From the NCBI RefSeq assembly GCF_943736985.1, contig NZ_CALSFS010000003.1, positions 1-64,000 of the forward strand: DNA of 64,000 nt, written 5' to 3'. The notes beneath the pieces were generated by a model, which made no database searches, was not told the DNA's origin, and saw only the letters and a program-made list of their open reading frames with translations. Both the position numbers and the translations under genes were made by a program. Numbering within the stretch: position 1 is the first letter of the stretch; every line of letters starts with the position of its first letter. The DNA comes from Clostridium sp. Marseille-Q2269 (GTDB taxonomy: Bacteria > Bacillota > Clostridia > Clostridiales > Clostridiaceae). Below, piece after piece: positions 26,557 to 34,888 of this stretch.

Positions 26557-27615
26557 TTATATTCGCCTCCATAAAATATTGTCTCCTCTAGTTAAATCTA
26601 GAGAAAAACCAGCATTATTAATTCTATTTTCTATACATTTTCTACATTCCGCAGCTTCATCACCGGTACAAATTTTATTGTCATATAACATATATTTATT
26701 TCTAACATTGCTAGGGGATAAATTTGGCATAACTACATTGGCACCGGCCTTTAATCCTTCCTCACGCCCAAGGGGACTTATTGTTCCTAGAGCTGTAGTT
26801 GCTGGTAATAAAGCTTCAGGTAAAATTAATCTTATAATAGATAATAATGTAGTTGTATTTTCTAAAGTTCCAGCAGCTTCATTTTTAAGAACAGTATCTT
26901 TATGAGGAATAAAGGGGCCTATACCAACCATATGAGGTTTTAAATCTTTTAGAAACACCAAATCTTTTACATAATCTTCATTAGTTTGGCCTGGAAGTCC
27001 TACCATAAATCCAGCACCAACTTGATAACCTATTTCTTTTAAATTAATTAAGCATTGTTGTCTATTTTCAAAGTTCATATCGGGGTGAAGCTTCTGGTAT
27101 AAATTTTTACAAGCAGTTTCATGTCTTAAAAGATATCTATCAGCTCCTGCATCATAAAATTTTTTGTAGGTATGGTAACTTTTTTCACCAATAGATAATG
27201 TTACAGCACAATCCGGAAATAAACTTTTTATGGATTTTATAATGTCAACAATTTTATCATCTGTATAGTAGGGATCTTCGCCACCTTGAAGTACAAAAGT
27301 TCTATAGTCTAAATAATATCCTTTTTGACAGCAACTAAGTATATCTTCTTTAGATAATCTATATCTTTCAGCATTATTATTTTTATATGATATACCACAA
27401 TACAGACAATTATTTTTACAGTAGTTTGTAAATTCTATTAGTCCTCTTAAGTACACTTTATTGCCATAGTACTTTAATGTAGTTTCATGGGCTTTGGATG
27501 TGAGATATTTCTTGCTGTCTTTATCAATATTGTTGAGTAAATAAATAAGTTTTTCAGGTGAAGCGCTATTTTTTTTATATAATTCATCAATAATGTTTTT
27601 TAACTTATTTTCCAT
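26557..27615 (-). CDS. hydE: [FeFe]-hydrogenase maturase HydE (radical SAM)
   Basis: HydE is a radical-SAM enzyme that acts on the HydG-derived iron synthon and helps build the azadithiolate bridge. The 352-residue protein has the CxxxCxxC motif CKNNCLYC (C66, C70, C73) in a TIM barrel like BioB. A later CxxxxxxxCxxC-like cysteine set (ICTGDEAAECRKC) matches the optional second cluster of some HydE proteins. It sits 2 bp after the upstream regulator gene and directly before hydG. Confidence 0.96.
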   Translation of the reverse strand: MENKLKNIIDELYKKNSASPEKLIYLLNNIDKDSKKYLTSKAHETTLKYYGNKVYLRGLIEFTNYCKNNCLYCGISYKNNNAERYRLSKEDILSCCQKGYYLDYRTFVLQGGEDPYYTDDKIVDIIKSIKSLFPDCAVTLSIGEKSYHTYKKFYDAGADRYLLRHETACKNLYQKLHPDMNFENRQQCLINLKEIGYQVGAGFMVGLPGQTNEDYVKDLVFLKDLKPHMVGIGPFIPHKDTVLKNEAAGTLENTTTLLSIIRLILPEALLPATTALGTISPLGREEGLKAGANVVMPNLSPSNVRNKYMLYDNKICTGDEAAECRKCIENRINNAGFSLDLTRGDNILWRRI

Positions 27616-27617
27616 AT

Positions 27618-27869
27618 TTATATCTCTTTCTTTGATATAGATGTTTTTACATATACATTTTCTATGTTTCCTAATTTACCTGTAAGACTATTAATTTGAT
27701 CTAGAGTACCAGTTACAGTAATAGATATTACAGATACACCTTCTTCTTCAAAGGGGATACCCATTCTTCCTCTTATAATACCTTTAAAATTAGATATTAT
27801 TTCGTTAAATTTTTGTTGGCAACTTTTGGGCTCTTCTAATATAGCGCTAATAACAGCAATTTTTTTCAT
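27618..27869 (-). CDS. TM1266-family putative regulator of the hydrogenase system
   Basis: The 83-residue protein resembles the TM1266/iron-only hydrogenase system putative regulator family, an ACT/NikR C-terminal-like ferredoxin fold (MKKIAVISAILEEP at the N-terminus, GIIRGRMGIP, SVISITVTGT). The family co-occurs with hydE/hydG/hydF, as here. It has no DNA-binding domain of its own, so a regulatory or effector-binding role is inferred from context. The ATG at 27869 follows AAAGGAGGT; an upstream in-frame ATG would make the SD part of the coding region. Confidence 0.85.
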   Translation of the reverse strand: MKKIAVISAILEEPKSCQQKFNEIISNFKGIIRGRMGIPFEEEGVSVISITVTGTLDQINSLTGKLGNIENVYVKTSISKKEI

Positions 27870-27970
27870 AAGATACCTCCTTTTATACATGGTAATTTAT
27901 AATTATTAAAAAGACAGCCATTAATAAATATAAATATTAGTTATAAGATTTTACTTGGAGTTAATTTATT

Positions 27971-28002
27971 ACAAAATAAAAAACTTTCCCAAAGGGAAAG
28001 TT
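27971..28002 (-). terminator. terminator downstream of yjjW
   Basis: The 9-bp stem AACTTTCCC (27982-27990) / GGGAAAGTT (27994-28002) with an AAA loop is followed, on the minus strand, by TTTTATTTTG. It should end the yjjI-yjjW transcript before the hyd operon. Confidence 0.75.
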
Positions 28003-28142
28003 AAACATCCAAATAAAAGGTATATCATACCTATATTTAATATATAACGTTCCTTTCAATTTAGATCAATCTGTATTGTTAGGAAATGTATATGTTATAG
28101 AACAAATAATTAAAGATACTTCTCTAATTATTTGAACTAAAA

Positions 28143-28179
28143 TTGACTTAATTCTACTTTATTTGACTTAATTCTACTT
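28143..28179. repeat. tandem direct repeat, 17 bp with 20-bp period
   Basis: Two exact copies of TTGACTTAATTCTACTT (28143-28159, 28163-28179) lie about 40 bp past the yjjW stop. The function is unknown: a paired binding site or a simple slippage duplication are both possible. Confidence 0.8.
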
Positions 28180-28219
28180 CAGGAAAGAAGGTTTGTCAAT
28201 GAATTTATAAATAGGTAAT

Positions 28220-29059
28220 TTATAATATTATTATATCTTTACAACCATTTTTTAATGCTATATTTTTTAGATTTTCCATATATTCATTTGTGGGAGTTTT
28301 TGATTTAATTTTTTCTTTTCTTACTCCCATAGGTCTATATTTTATAAGCTTATATCTTATATTAGGATTTAAGAAAGATATAAGTTTACTTATTTCAAAT
28401 ACATTTTTTTCATTATCTAGAATATCTGGAACTATAACAGTTCTTATTTCATATAATTTGTTTATACTAGCTAAATATTTAGCATTTTTAAGAACCATAT
28501 GGTTATTTCTTTTAGTAAGCATTTTGTGTTCTTCATTATCAAAGGATTTTATATCTAGCATGGCCATATCCATTAGTTGCGTAAGTTTAGGATTTTTAGA
28601 AAAATCTAAAGAGCCATTAGTATCAACAAAAATAGTTAGATCTAAAAGTTTAATTTTTTCAAATAGATCTATTAAAAAATCTTTTTGAAGGGTACATTCT
28701 CCACCAGATACAGTTATACCAGATATAAAAGGTTTATTTTTTAATATTTCTTTTATAATTTCTCCTACGCTCATATGTTTATTTCTTGGTCCACAGTGAT
28801 TTTTGCATTTTTCTAAGCATAAACCACAATTTTTGCATTTACTTTCGTGCCATTTTATAGAATTACCTAAAAATTCTACAGCATTATGAGGACAAACAAA
28901 AGCACAAGTGCCGCACCCTTTACAAGTATTGATAGTTTCAGGGTTATGGCAATACTTGCAATCAAAATTACACCCTTGAAAAAATATAGAGGTCCTGTTT
29001 CCAGGACCATCTACAGAGCTAAAAGGAATTATTTTATTGACTAATCCTTTAAGCATCAT
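28220..29059 (-). CDS. yjjW: YjjW-type glycyl-radical enzyme activase
   Basis: The 279-residue protein is a PflA-like radical-SAM enzyme. The cluster motif CNFDCKYC (C30, C34, C37) is followed by an inserted ferredoxin-like region with two Cys sets (CKGCGTCAFVC, about 46-56, and CKNCGLCLEKC, about 76-87). It installs the glycyl radical on its partner, here the YjjI-type enzyme encoded just upstream. The genes overlap by 11 nt, and two adjacent ATG codons follow an AAGGTAAGAG SD-like stretch. Partner assignment rests on this overlap. Confidence 0.9.
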   Translation of the reverse strand: MMLKGLVNKIIPFSSVDGPGNRTSIFFQGCNFDCKYCHNPETINTCKGCGTCAFVCPHNAVEFLGNSIKWHESKCKNCGLCLEKCKNHCGPRNKHMSVGEIIKEILKNKPFISGITVSGGECTLQKDFLIDLFEKIKLLDLTIFVDTNGSLDFSKNPKLTQLMDMAMLDIKSFDNEEHKMLTKRNNHMVLKNAKYLASINKLYEIRTVIVPDILDNEKNVFEISKLISFLNPNIRYKLIKYRPMGVRKEKIKSKTPTNEYMENLKNIALKNGCKDIIIL

Positions 29060-30545
29060 CTCTTACCTTTCTTTGTAGAATTCTAGAATTTTTAACTGCC
29101 CCTAATCCTAAAGCTACTGTGTCTTGAAGAACTTGCTTGCCTTCATCCAATTTTTTTATATCAGATAATTTAACAAGATAACCTGTTATTCTAATTACAT
29201 CACTATCAGATGAGTAAAGAGAAAAATATCTCATTCCTGAATTAAAAGCTCCATTTATTATATCTAATATAGATTCAGGATTTTTCTTTGAGGTAGATTC
29301 AAATGGGAATATATCACCTATACCAGATGGAAAATATTTATGAAATTTAGCACTTTGAAGTAGGTGAGTAGGTAAATCCGGTTCTTCACCAATAGGAATT
29401 CTACAACCAGGACTTGTTCCGTTATCTGTTTCTATACCTACTTGAGCATGTAGTAAAAAGTGACCATCTGTAATAGAACAATATTTGTTTATTTTACTAT
29501 TCACTATATTGTACATTTCTTCTATTATTTTCATTCCTAATTCATTAGCCATTTCATTATGACCAAATTTATCTTTCAATTCATTAGCTTTTAATAAATG
29601 ATTAACGCATTCAGCTAATCCAAACATACCAAACATAGCTGTAAATCTATCTTTATATATTAAGTTTTCACGTACTAAAAAGCTACTTTCAAAGAAATTA
29701 CTTTCTTCTACTATAAAATTTATTCTTTTATCTATATATCTATTCATTTTTTCCATAACATCCGGTAATATATTATTCAAGAAATCTTCTACAGAGTTAG
29801 CTTTTTTAGCAGCATTATAAAGATTAAGTCTTACAAGAGTAAAGCTACCACCCCCTATATAGAGGCCATTATAGCAACTAGCTATACAATAGTCATGAAA
29901 AGGAAAATCCTTTGAAAATATTTCATGATTTGCAAAACTAGGTTTAGCCGTAACTAAAGCTGTCTTTATAGAATCTATAGCAAATTCTTTTGAAGTTTCT
30001 TTTCCATATTTTAAGGTTATATTTGGTATAGCAGTTTGTAACTCTCTTTGCGCTTTTAATATAAGCTTTCCCGCTTTAGTTTCCTTAGGGCCTATATTAC
30101 TATGACAGAAGGAATCTGTTATAGTTCTATCTATATGAAGTAAAAATAATTTAATTGCTTTGTAAGCTTCTTTTTCATCTTGTACAAAAGGATCTAAAAG
30201 AGTATCAATATTTCCTATATACACAGGCATAGAAGTTATAGAAGGAACGTGTTTATATAAAACAAGTAAATTATTTGTAGCTTCCCAAATATCCTTTGGA
30301 GGATCTAACTTAAGAAATTCACTACCCTGTTTCATAAATTTCTCGTAATCAGGACAAATATATCTAGGTCTATAAGGTGCATTACCTTCATTTAAATCAC
30401 ATATAGTTCCATCATCCCTTAATTCTTGAATATCTGAAGGAAGATTTAACACGTTTAGTGAATTTTCAGATTCACGAGCAAGAGATAAAACCTTTTGTTC
30501 ATAGGTTAAAGTCTTATTTTTTATTATATCTAAAATGTTACTCAA
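29049..30545 (-). CDS. yjjI: YjjI-family glycyl-radical enzyme of unknown substrate
   Basis: The 498-residue protein resembles E. coli YjjI. A C-terminal RITGYLV motif carries the predicted radical Gly (about 455). The central region ASCYNGLYIGGG contains the likely thiyl Cys. It is much shorter than pyruvate formate-lyase (about 750), as usual for this family, whose reaction is not established. The TTG at 30545 is preferred, since TTAGGAG lies 9 bases upstream. An ATG three codons earlier touches the SD with no spacing. The pair yjjI-yjjW has its own promoter and sits upstream of the hydrogenase maturation genes. Confidence 0.88.
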   Translation of the reverse strand: MSNILDIIKNKTLTYEQKVLSLARESENSLNVLNLPSDIQELRDDGTICDLNEGNAPYRPRYICPDYEKFMKQGSEFLKLDPPKDIWEATNNLLVLYKHVPSITSMPVYIGNIDTLLDPFVQDEKEAYKAIKLFLLHIDRTITDSFCHSNIGPKETKAGKLILKAQRELQTAIPNITLKYGKETSKEFAIDSIKTALVTAKPSFANHEIFSKDFPFHDYCIASCYNGLYIGGGSFTLVRLNLYNAAKKANSVEDFLNNILPDVMEKMNRYIDKRINFIVEESNFFESSFLVRENLIYKDRFTAMFGMFGLAECVNHLLKANELKDKFGHNEMANELGMKIIEEMYNIVNSKINKYCSITDGHFLLHAQVGIETDNGTSPGCRIPIGEEPDLPTHLLQSAKFHKYFPSGIGDIFPFESTSKKNPESILDIINGAFNSGMRYFSLYSSDSDVIRITGYLVKLSDIKKLDEGKQVLQDTVALGLGAVKNSRILQRKVRDDA

Positions 30546-30585
30546 AACTTCCATCTCCTAACAAAAATTTTAATATATTAATTTA

Positions 30586-30614
30586 ATTTTATATTCAATA
30601 ATCAAATTATGCAA
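30586..30614 (-). promoter_or_regulatory. promoter of yjjI-yjjW
   Basis: On the minus strand, TTGCAT (30609-30614), a 17-bp spacer and TAAAAT (30586-30591) lie about 40 bp before the start codon. Confidence 0.6.
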
Positions 30615-31121
30615 ATGTTTACTTTTTACAAATTATATAAAATTTTAAAAAGTATGATTATAGTTAATTTAAAATGTATTTTCATTATTAATTATATATT
30701 TTAGTTTTTTTTATAAGTATAGTTAGTATTTTTTTGATAGATTTTATAGGTGGTGATTTGGATATCAGTATAATAAAGAATTATATCTTTATTACTATAT
30801 CATTATAAATATTGAATTAATCATCATTAATGTATTCAATTTGATATATTTATAAAAAAGTACTTGGAATAGTAATAGCTATATTCTACAATATTGCTAT
30901 AAGTAAAACAATATTGACTAAGATAGGAGATGAATCACCTAAAGCTAGGCCAAGAAAAAAACTAGAGGATATAGTACACTATGAAATATGGTAAGAACTT
31001 ATTTTAAAAATAGAAAATATCATTAATCTTCAAATGTAGCAATAATATATTTTTATCACATGTTTAGTAGATTTTTGGAGTTTTTATCAAGATAGACATA
31101 TTCATATTGGATTTACAATAT
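30615..31121. other. non-coding gap with a short coding-like remnant
   Basis: This 507-bp stretch separates the yjjI promoter from the nitrogen operon. It is very AT-rich. The only protein-like signal is an open plus-strand frame of 49 codons without ATG (30845-30994), reading ...IGDESPKARPRKKLEDIV.... It could be the decayed end of a former gene. No RNA gene was recognised. Confidence 0.3.
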
Positions 31122-31155
31122 AAAAAATACGGGCTATTAAAAACCCGTATTTTTT
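31122..31155. terminator. terminator of the glnA operon
   Basis: AAAAAATACGGG (31122-31133) pairs with CCCGTATTTTTT (31144-31155), with a 10-base loop. A and T runs on both sides make it bidirectional. It lies just after the ANTAR regulator gene. Confidence 0.85.
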
Positions 31156-31165
31156 CACCCCATTT

Positions 31166-31735
31166 TCACCCCATTTGTTTAATGACTTTCTCAGCTATTT
31201 TTTCTATAGCAATGCATTCATTCATACTGCTTTTCCTTAATAATTTATAAGCTTCATCCTCTGTAATGTTATATTTTTTCATTAATATACCTTTTGCTTT
31301 ATCCACTTTTTTTCTGCCATCTAAAGTATTTTCAAGTTTTTCTATTTTTTTCTCTAAAAAATTAATTTTATTAATGTTAGCAATAGAAAATTCTACTATA
31401 CTATACAATTGTTCAGGACTTATAGGTTTAGTTATGTAAGTAAAAATATTCATATTTTTTAGGTTTTCGTAAAATTCTCTAGAAGGACTGCTTGTAACAA
31501 AAATAACATTTGAAAGCTTATTATCTTCTATTATTCTTGCAGTTTCATAAGGATTAATTCCTAATAAGTTAGTATCTATTATCACCAAATCAGGGAAAAT
31601 ACTTCTACAGATTCTTATTGTACCTGCTCCATCAGAAGATTGATAGATTTTATATCCTTTTCTAGCAAGAATAGCATGTATTACTTTTCTAGATTGTTCA
31701 TTACTATCTGAAATTAATATTTTAATATTATTCAT
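31166..31735 (-). CDS. response regulator with ANTAR RNA-binding domain
   Basis: The 189-residue protein joins an N-terminal receiver domain (about 1-120; phospho-acceptor D54 in VIIDTNL, Lys in ITKPIS) to a coiled-coil and a C-terminal ANTAR domain (about 130-185; DKAKGILMKKYNITEDEAYKLL in part). ANTAR proteins bind paired hexaloop hairpins in nascent RNA and prevent termination. The acidic pocket has D10-S11 in place of the usual DD, so phosphorylation may be weak. It is the last gene of glnA-amtB-PII-ANTAR, and the glnA leader contains a matching hairpin. ATG 31735 follows TTGGAG. Confidence 0.92.
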   Translation of the reverse strand: MNNIKILISDSNEQSRKVIHAILARKGYKIYQSSDGAGTIRICRSIFPDLVIIDTNLLGINPYETARIIEDNKLSNVIFVTSSPSREFYENLKNMNIFTYITKPISPEQLYSIVEFSIANINKINFLEKKIEKLENTLDGRKKVDKAKGILMKKYNITEDEAYKLLRKSSMNECIAIEKIAEKVIKQMG

Positions 31736-31790
31736 AAGCCACTCCAAATTACATTTTCATTACTTTAAAGTAATTTTTAGTATAAATTTT

Positions 31791-32141
31791 TTAAAGAAGA
31801 GCCGCTCTGTCCTCTTCACTTGTTCTAATTCTAATAACTTTTTCTACATCATATACAAATATTTTTCCGTCACCAATATCTCCAGTGCTAAGGACTCTCT
31901 TTGCTGTGTTAATTACCAAATCAACGGGAACACTACAGACTACAATTTCTATCTTTATTTTTGGCAATAGGGTAATTTCATAGGAAATTCCTCTATAAAA
32001 CTCAGTAGCTCCCTTTTGAGTTCCACATCCTAACACTTGTGTTACTGTCATGCCCGTAATTCCTATTTTGTTTAAAGCTTCTTTTAATTCTTCAAATTTG
32101 CTTTCCCTTGTTATTATATCTATTTTGGTCATTTTATCCAT
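31791..32141 (-). CDS. PII-type nitrogen regulatory protein
   Basis: The 116-residue PII family trimer senses ATP/ADP and 2-oxoglutarate, and typically plugs the ammonium channel. Visible family features are the N-terminal KIDIITRESKFEELKEAL, the T-loop region GCGTQKGATEFYRGISYEI and the C-terminal VSTGDIGDGKIFV-like segment. A regulatory Tyr in the T-loop is not certain. Placement 15 bp downstream of amtB strongly supports a GlnK-type role. SD AAGGAGG precedes the ATG. Confidence 0.93.
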   Translation of the reverse strand: MDKMTKIDIITRESKFEELKEALNKIGITGMTVTQVLGCGTQKGATEFYRGISYEITLLPKIKIEIVVCSVPVDLVINTAKRVLSTGDIGDGKIFVYDVEKVIRIRTSEEDRAALL

Positions 32142-32156
32142 AATAAACCTTCCTCC

Positions 32157-33368
32157 TTAGATATCCATATATGCCACTATACCATGTTCACAGGTATCTA
32201 GTCCTGATTCTTCTTCATCCTGTCCAACCCTAAGTCCAATAGTTCTTTTTATTATAGCAAAGGTTATATATGAAAGAAACATAGCTGCAAGTATACAGAT
32301 TGAAACCCCTACTAGTTGAATACTTAAAAGAGAAAATCCTCCGTTATAAAATAATCCTCCATCTGTAGCAAACAGGCCAACAGCAACACTTCCTAAAGCT
32401 CCACATGCGCCATGCATTGAAATAGCTCCTACAGGATCATCTATTTTTAATTTCTTTTCAACAAATTCAATAGATAAAACCATTATGATTCCTGCTACAA
32501 ATCCAATTATTAAGGCTCCAAAATAAGAAATCAGTGATGCTCCAGCTGTTACACCTACTAATCCAGCTAAAGTACCATTTAAGGTTAATCCAGGATCAGG
32601 CTTTTTATATCTTATGTAAGTAAAAATCAAGCTAGACATGGATGCCATTGCTCCACCTAGTAAGGTTGTTACTGCAGCATGGGCTGTAAGTGGTGACGTT
32701 ATATCCAATGTACTTCCAGGGTTAAATCCAAACCATCCAAACCAAAGAATTAATGTGCCTAAAGCTCCAAGTGGAATATTGTGTCCTGGAAAAACTTTTA
32801 TCTTACCATTTTTATATTTTCCTTTTCTTGCCCCAACAAGCTTAGCACCTACTAATGCTGCAACTCCTCCAACTGTGTGAACTGCAGTACCTCCAGCAAA
32901 ATCTTTAAATCCTAACTTACTTAAAAATCCGCCGCCCCAAATCCAGTGACCAATAAGTGGATATATTATTATTGTTGAAACCATACAGAAAACTATATAT
33001 GAAGAGAATTTTGTTCTTTCTGCCATAGCTCCTGAAACAATTGTTGCACAAGTAGCAGCAAAAATTGCTTGGAAGAAGAAAAATACTTCAAATGAAATTC
33101 CATTAATTTCTTTAGGAGCATTTAATAGCATAAATCCATTTACCCCTAATATACTGGATAAATCTTTTCCGTACATAATCCCATAACCAACAAAGAAAAA
33201 TCCTATTACTCCAATGGAGACCGTGACAAAATTTTTCATTATTATATTTACAGCGTTTTTGGATTGAGTAAAGCCTACTTCAACCAGAGCAAATCCTGCA
33301 TGCATTAAAAATACAAGAATTGCAGCAATTAGAACCCACATTGAATTTATTACAAAATTTATCCCCAT
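32157..33368 (-). CDS. amtB: ammonium transporter
   Basis: The 403-residue Amt/Rh-family channel has about 11 transmembrane helices. Landmarks are FLMHAGFALVEVGFTQSKN near the N-terminus, the pore-lining DFAGGTAVHTVGG (first conserved His) and GAISMHGACGALG (second His). It conducts ammonium into the cell. It sits 25 bp after glnA and 15 bp before the PII gene, the classical coupling of channel and gatekeeper. Confidence 0.96.
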   Translation of the reverse strand: MGINFVINSMWVLIAAILVFLMHAGFALVEVGFTQSKNAVNIIMKNFVTVSIGVIGFFFVGYGIMYGKDLSSILGVNGFMLLNAPKEINGISFEVFFFFQAIFAATCATIVSGAMAERTKFSSYIVFCMVSTIIIYPLIGHWIWGGGFLSKLGFKDFAGGTAVHTVGGVAALVGAKLVGARKGKYKNGKIKVFPGHNIPLGALGTLILWFGWFGFNPGSTLDITSPLTAHAAVTTLLGGAMASMSSLIFTYIRYKKPDPGLTLNGTLAGLVGVTAGASLISYFGALIIGFVAGIIMVLSIEFVEKKLKIDDPVGAISMHGACGALGSVAVGLFATDGGLFYNGGFSLLSIQLVGVSICILAAMFLSYITFAIIKRTIGLRVGQDEEESGLDTCEHGIVAYMDI

Positions 33369-33393
33369 TTTAAAGCCCCCCTTATTTTCTTAA

Positions 33394-34728
33394 TTAAAAT
33401 TTTCTTAAATATCTTTCGATTTCCCACTCAGAAACATGCTTTTGATATTCATTCCATTCAAATAATGCAGCGTCGGTAAACTTTTTATATACATGTTCTC
33501 CAAGAGCTTCTTTTATTACTTCGTCTTTAGATAATTCATCAACTGCTTCATATATATTTGCAGGTAAGCTCTTTATGCTCATTTCTTTTATTTCCATCTC
33601 ATCTAATTTATATACATTACTTGTAACTGGTTTTGGAGGATTAATTTTATTTTTTATACCATCTAATCCTGCTTTTAAAACTGCAGCCAAAGCTAAATAT
33701 GGATTTGCTGATGGATCAGGATTTCTAAGTTCTACTCTTGTAGATCTTCCTCTTTTAGCTGGTATTCTGATTAATGGACTTCTATTGCTTGCAGACCAAG
33801 CTATAAGAACTGGAGCTTCATATCCTGGAACTAATCTTTTATATGAGTTTACTGTAGGATTTGTCAAAGCTACAAATCCTTTAGCATGATTAACAACTCC
33901 TCCTAAAAAGTAAAGTGCTTCTTGTGAAAGTTCCATATAATTATTTTTGTCATAAAAAGCATTTTCTCCATCTACGTTTGATAATGACATATTAATATGC
34001 ATACCTGAACCATTGATTCCAAACTTAGGTTTTGGCATAAAAGTAGCATGTAGTCCATGTCTTTGAGCAATAATTCTTACAACCATTTTAAAAGTCATAA
34101 TATTATCAGCTGTTGATAATGCATCTGCATATTCGAAGTCAATTTCATGCTGGCCTGGTGCTACTTCATGATGGGATGCTTCTATTTTGAAACCCATTTG
34201 TTTTAATACTGTAGTCATATCTTTTCTTGCATTTCCACCTAAATCTATTGGTGCAAGGTCAAAATATCCTGCATCATCATGAGTTTCTAAACAAGGCATT
34301 CCCTTTTCATCTGTTTGAAATAAAAAGAATTCGCATTCAGGACCTACATTCATTGTATAGCCCATACTTTTTGCTTCCTCTAATACTTTCTTTAAAGTAT
34401 TTCTAGGGCAACCTTCAAATGGAGTTCCATCTGATTTATATACGTCACATATTAATCTTGCTTCTTTGGAATAATTAGTCCATGGCAAAACCATAAAGGT
34501 TGATAAATCAGGTCTTAAATACATATCTGATTCTTCAATTCTTACGAAGCCATCAATAGATGAACCATCAAACATGATTTCATTATTTAGAGCTTTTTCT
34601 AGTTGTTCAATAGTAATAGATACATTTTTCATAACTCCCATTATGTCTGTAAATTGCAAATGAATGAATTCAACTTCCTCATCCTTAGCTTTTTTTAAAA
34701 GTTCTTCTTTACCGTAATTGTTACTCAT
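33394..34728 (-). CDS. glnA: glutamine synthetase, type I-alpha
   Basis: The 444-residue length fits the Gram-positive GSI-alpha type. Signatures include FDGSSIDGF, the metal/ammonium motif GPECEFFLF, the ATP-binding KPKFGINGSGMHINMS (in part) and RIPAKRGRSTRVELRNPDPSANPYLALA (in part). It makes glutamine from glutamate and ammonia. SD AGGAGAG precedes the ATG. The transcript begins about 125 nt upstream, and the leader contains an intrinsic terminator, so expression probably depends on antitermination by the ANTAR protein encoded at the end of the operon. Confidence 0.97.
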   Translation of the reverse strand: MSNNYGKEELLKKAKDEEVEFIHLQFTDIMGVMKNVSITIEQLEKALNNEIMFDGSSIDGFVRIEESDMYLRPDLSTFMVLPWTNYSKEARLICDVYKSDGTPFEGCPRNTLKKVLEEAKSMGYTMNVGPECEFFLFQTDEKGMPCLETHDDAGYFDLAPIDLGGNARKDMTTVLKQMGFKIEASHHEVAPGQHEIDFEYADALSTADNIMTFKMVVRIIAQRHGLHATFMPKPKFGINGSGMHINMSLSNVDGENAFYDKNNYMELSQEALYFLGGVVNHAKGFVALTNPTVNSYKRLVPGYEAPVLIAWSASNRSPLIRIPAKRGRSTRVELRNPDPSANPYLALAAVLKAGLDGIKNKINPPKPVTSNVYKLDEMEIKEMSIKSLPANIYEAVDELSKDEVIKEALGEHVYKKFTDAALFEWNEYQKHVSEWEIERYLRKF

Positions 34729-34765
34729 AAATTCTCTCCTTTTAACTACTATATTTTAATATTAA

Positions 34766-34821
34766 GTAAAATAAAAGGCGTCAACAAAATAGAAGAATTT
34801 GCTTCTAAATTTGTAGACGCC
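34766..34821 (-). terminator. intrinsic terminator in the glnA leader
   Basis: On the minus strand GGCGTC (34816-34821) pairs with GACGCC (34777-34782). It continues through ACAAA/TTTGT and AGAAG/CTTCT around a 6-base loop, and TTTTATTTT follows. It lies between the promoter and the glnA start, so it can abort transcription before the operon is reached. Confidence 0.85.
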
Positions 34822-34829
34822 ATTGCCTA
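34814..34829 (-). promoter_or_regulatory. ANTAR-type hexaloop hairpin in the glnA leader
   Basis: The minus-strand RNA UAGGC-AAUGGC-GUCUA folds into a 5-bp stem (one G-U) with a six-base loop that has A at position 1 and G at position 4, as in ANTAR target hairpins. Its loop and 3' arm use bases of the terminator's 5' arm, so the two structures exclude each other. A clear first hairpin of the usual pair was not found: upstream there is only a UUAAAAU/AUUUUGA stem with a 5-base loop. Confidence 0.6.
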
Positions 34830-34859
34830 TTCAAAATATGAAATTTTAATATGTTAAAA

Positions 34860-34888
34860 ATTATACTTGACTGAATTAATTTTTGCAA
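34860..34888 (-). promoter_or_regulatory. promoter of the glnA operon
   Basis: On the minus strand TTGCAA (34883-34888), a 17-bp spacer and TATAAT (34860-34865) form a strong promoter. Transcription should start near 34853. Confidence 0.8.

Larger units (their letters stand above)
27870..28219. other. intergenic region upstream of hydrogenase maturation operon
   Basis: These 350 bp contain a terminator for the yjjIW transcript (27971-28002), the small inverted repeat AGGTAT/ATACCT (28018-28032) and a 17-bp direct repeat (28143-28179). The promoter for the hyd operon must lie between 27870 and about 27970. TTGTAA and TAAAAT are present there, but at a 15-bp spacing, so I do not call it. No open frame was seen. 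Confidence 0.5.

Noticed and set aside
27870-27970. A promoter TTGTAA...TAAAAT for the hydE operon
   Set aside because: The spacing is only 15 bp and other AT-rich matches are nearby, so no single choice is supported.
31145-31180. Duplicated AAATGGGGTGA at the 3' end of the ANTAR gene as a regulatory repeat
   Set aside because: The two copies are adjacent and span the stop codon; a small slippage duplication is the simplest explanation.
34766-34888. A metabolite-binding riboswitch (for example glutamine) in the glnA leader
   Set aside because: The leader lacks the recognisable core of the known glutamine aptamers, and the hexaloop hairpin plus the ANTAR gene in the operon give a better explanation.
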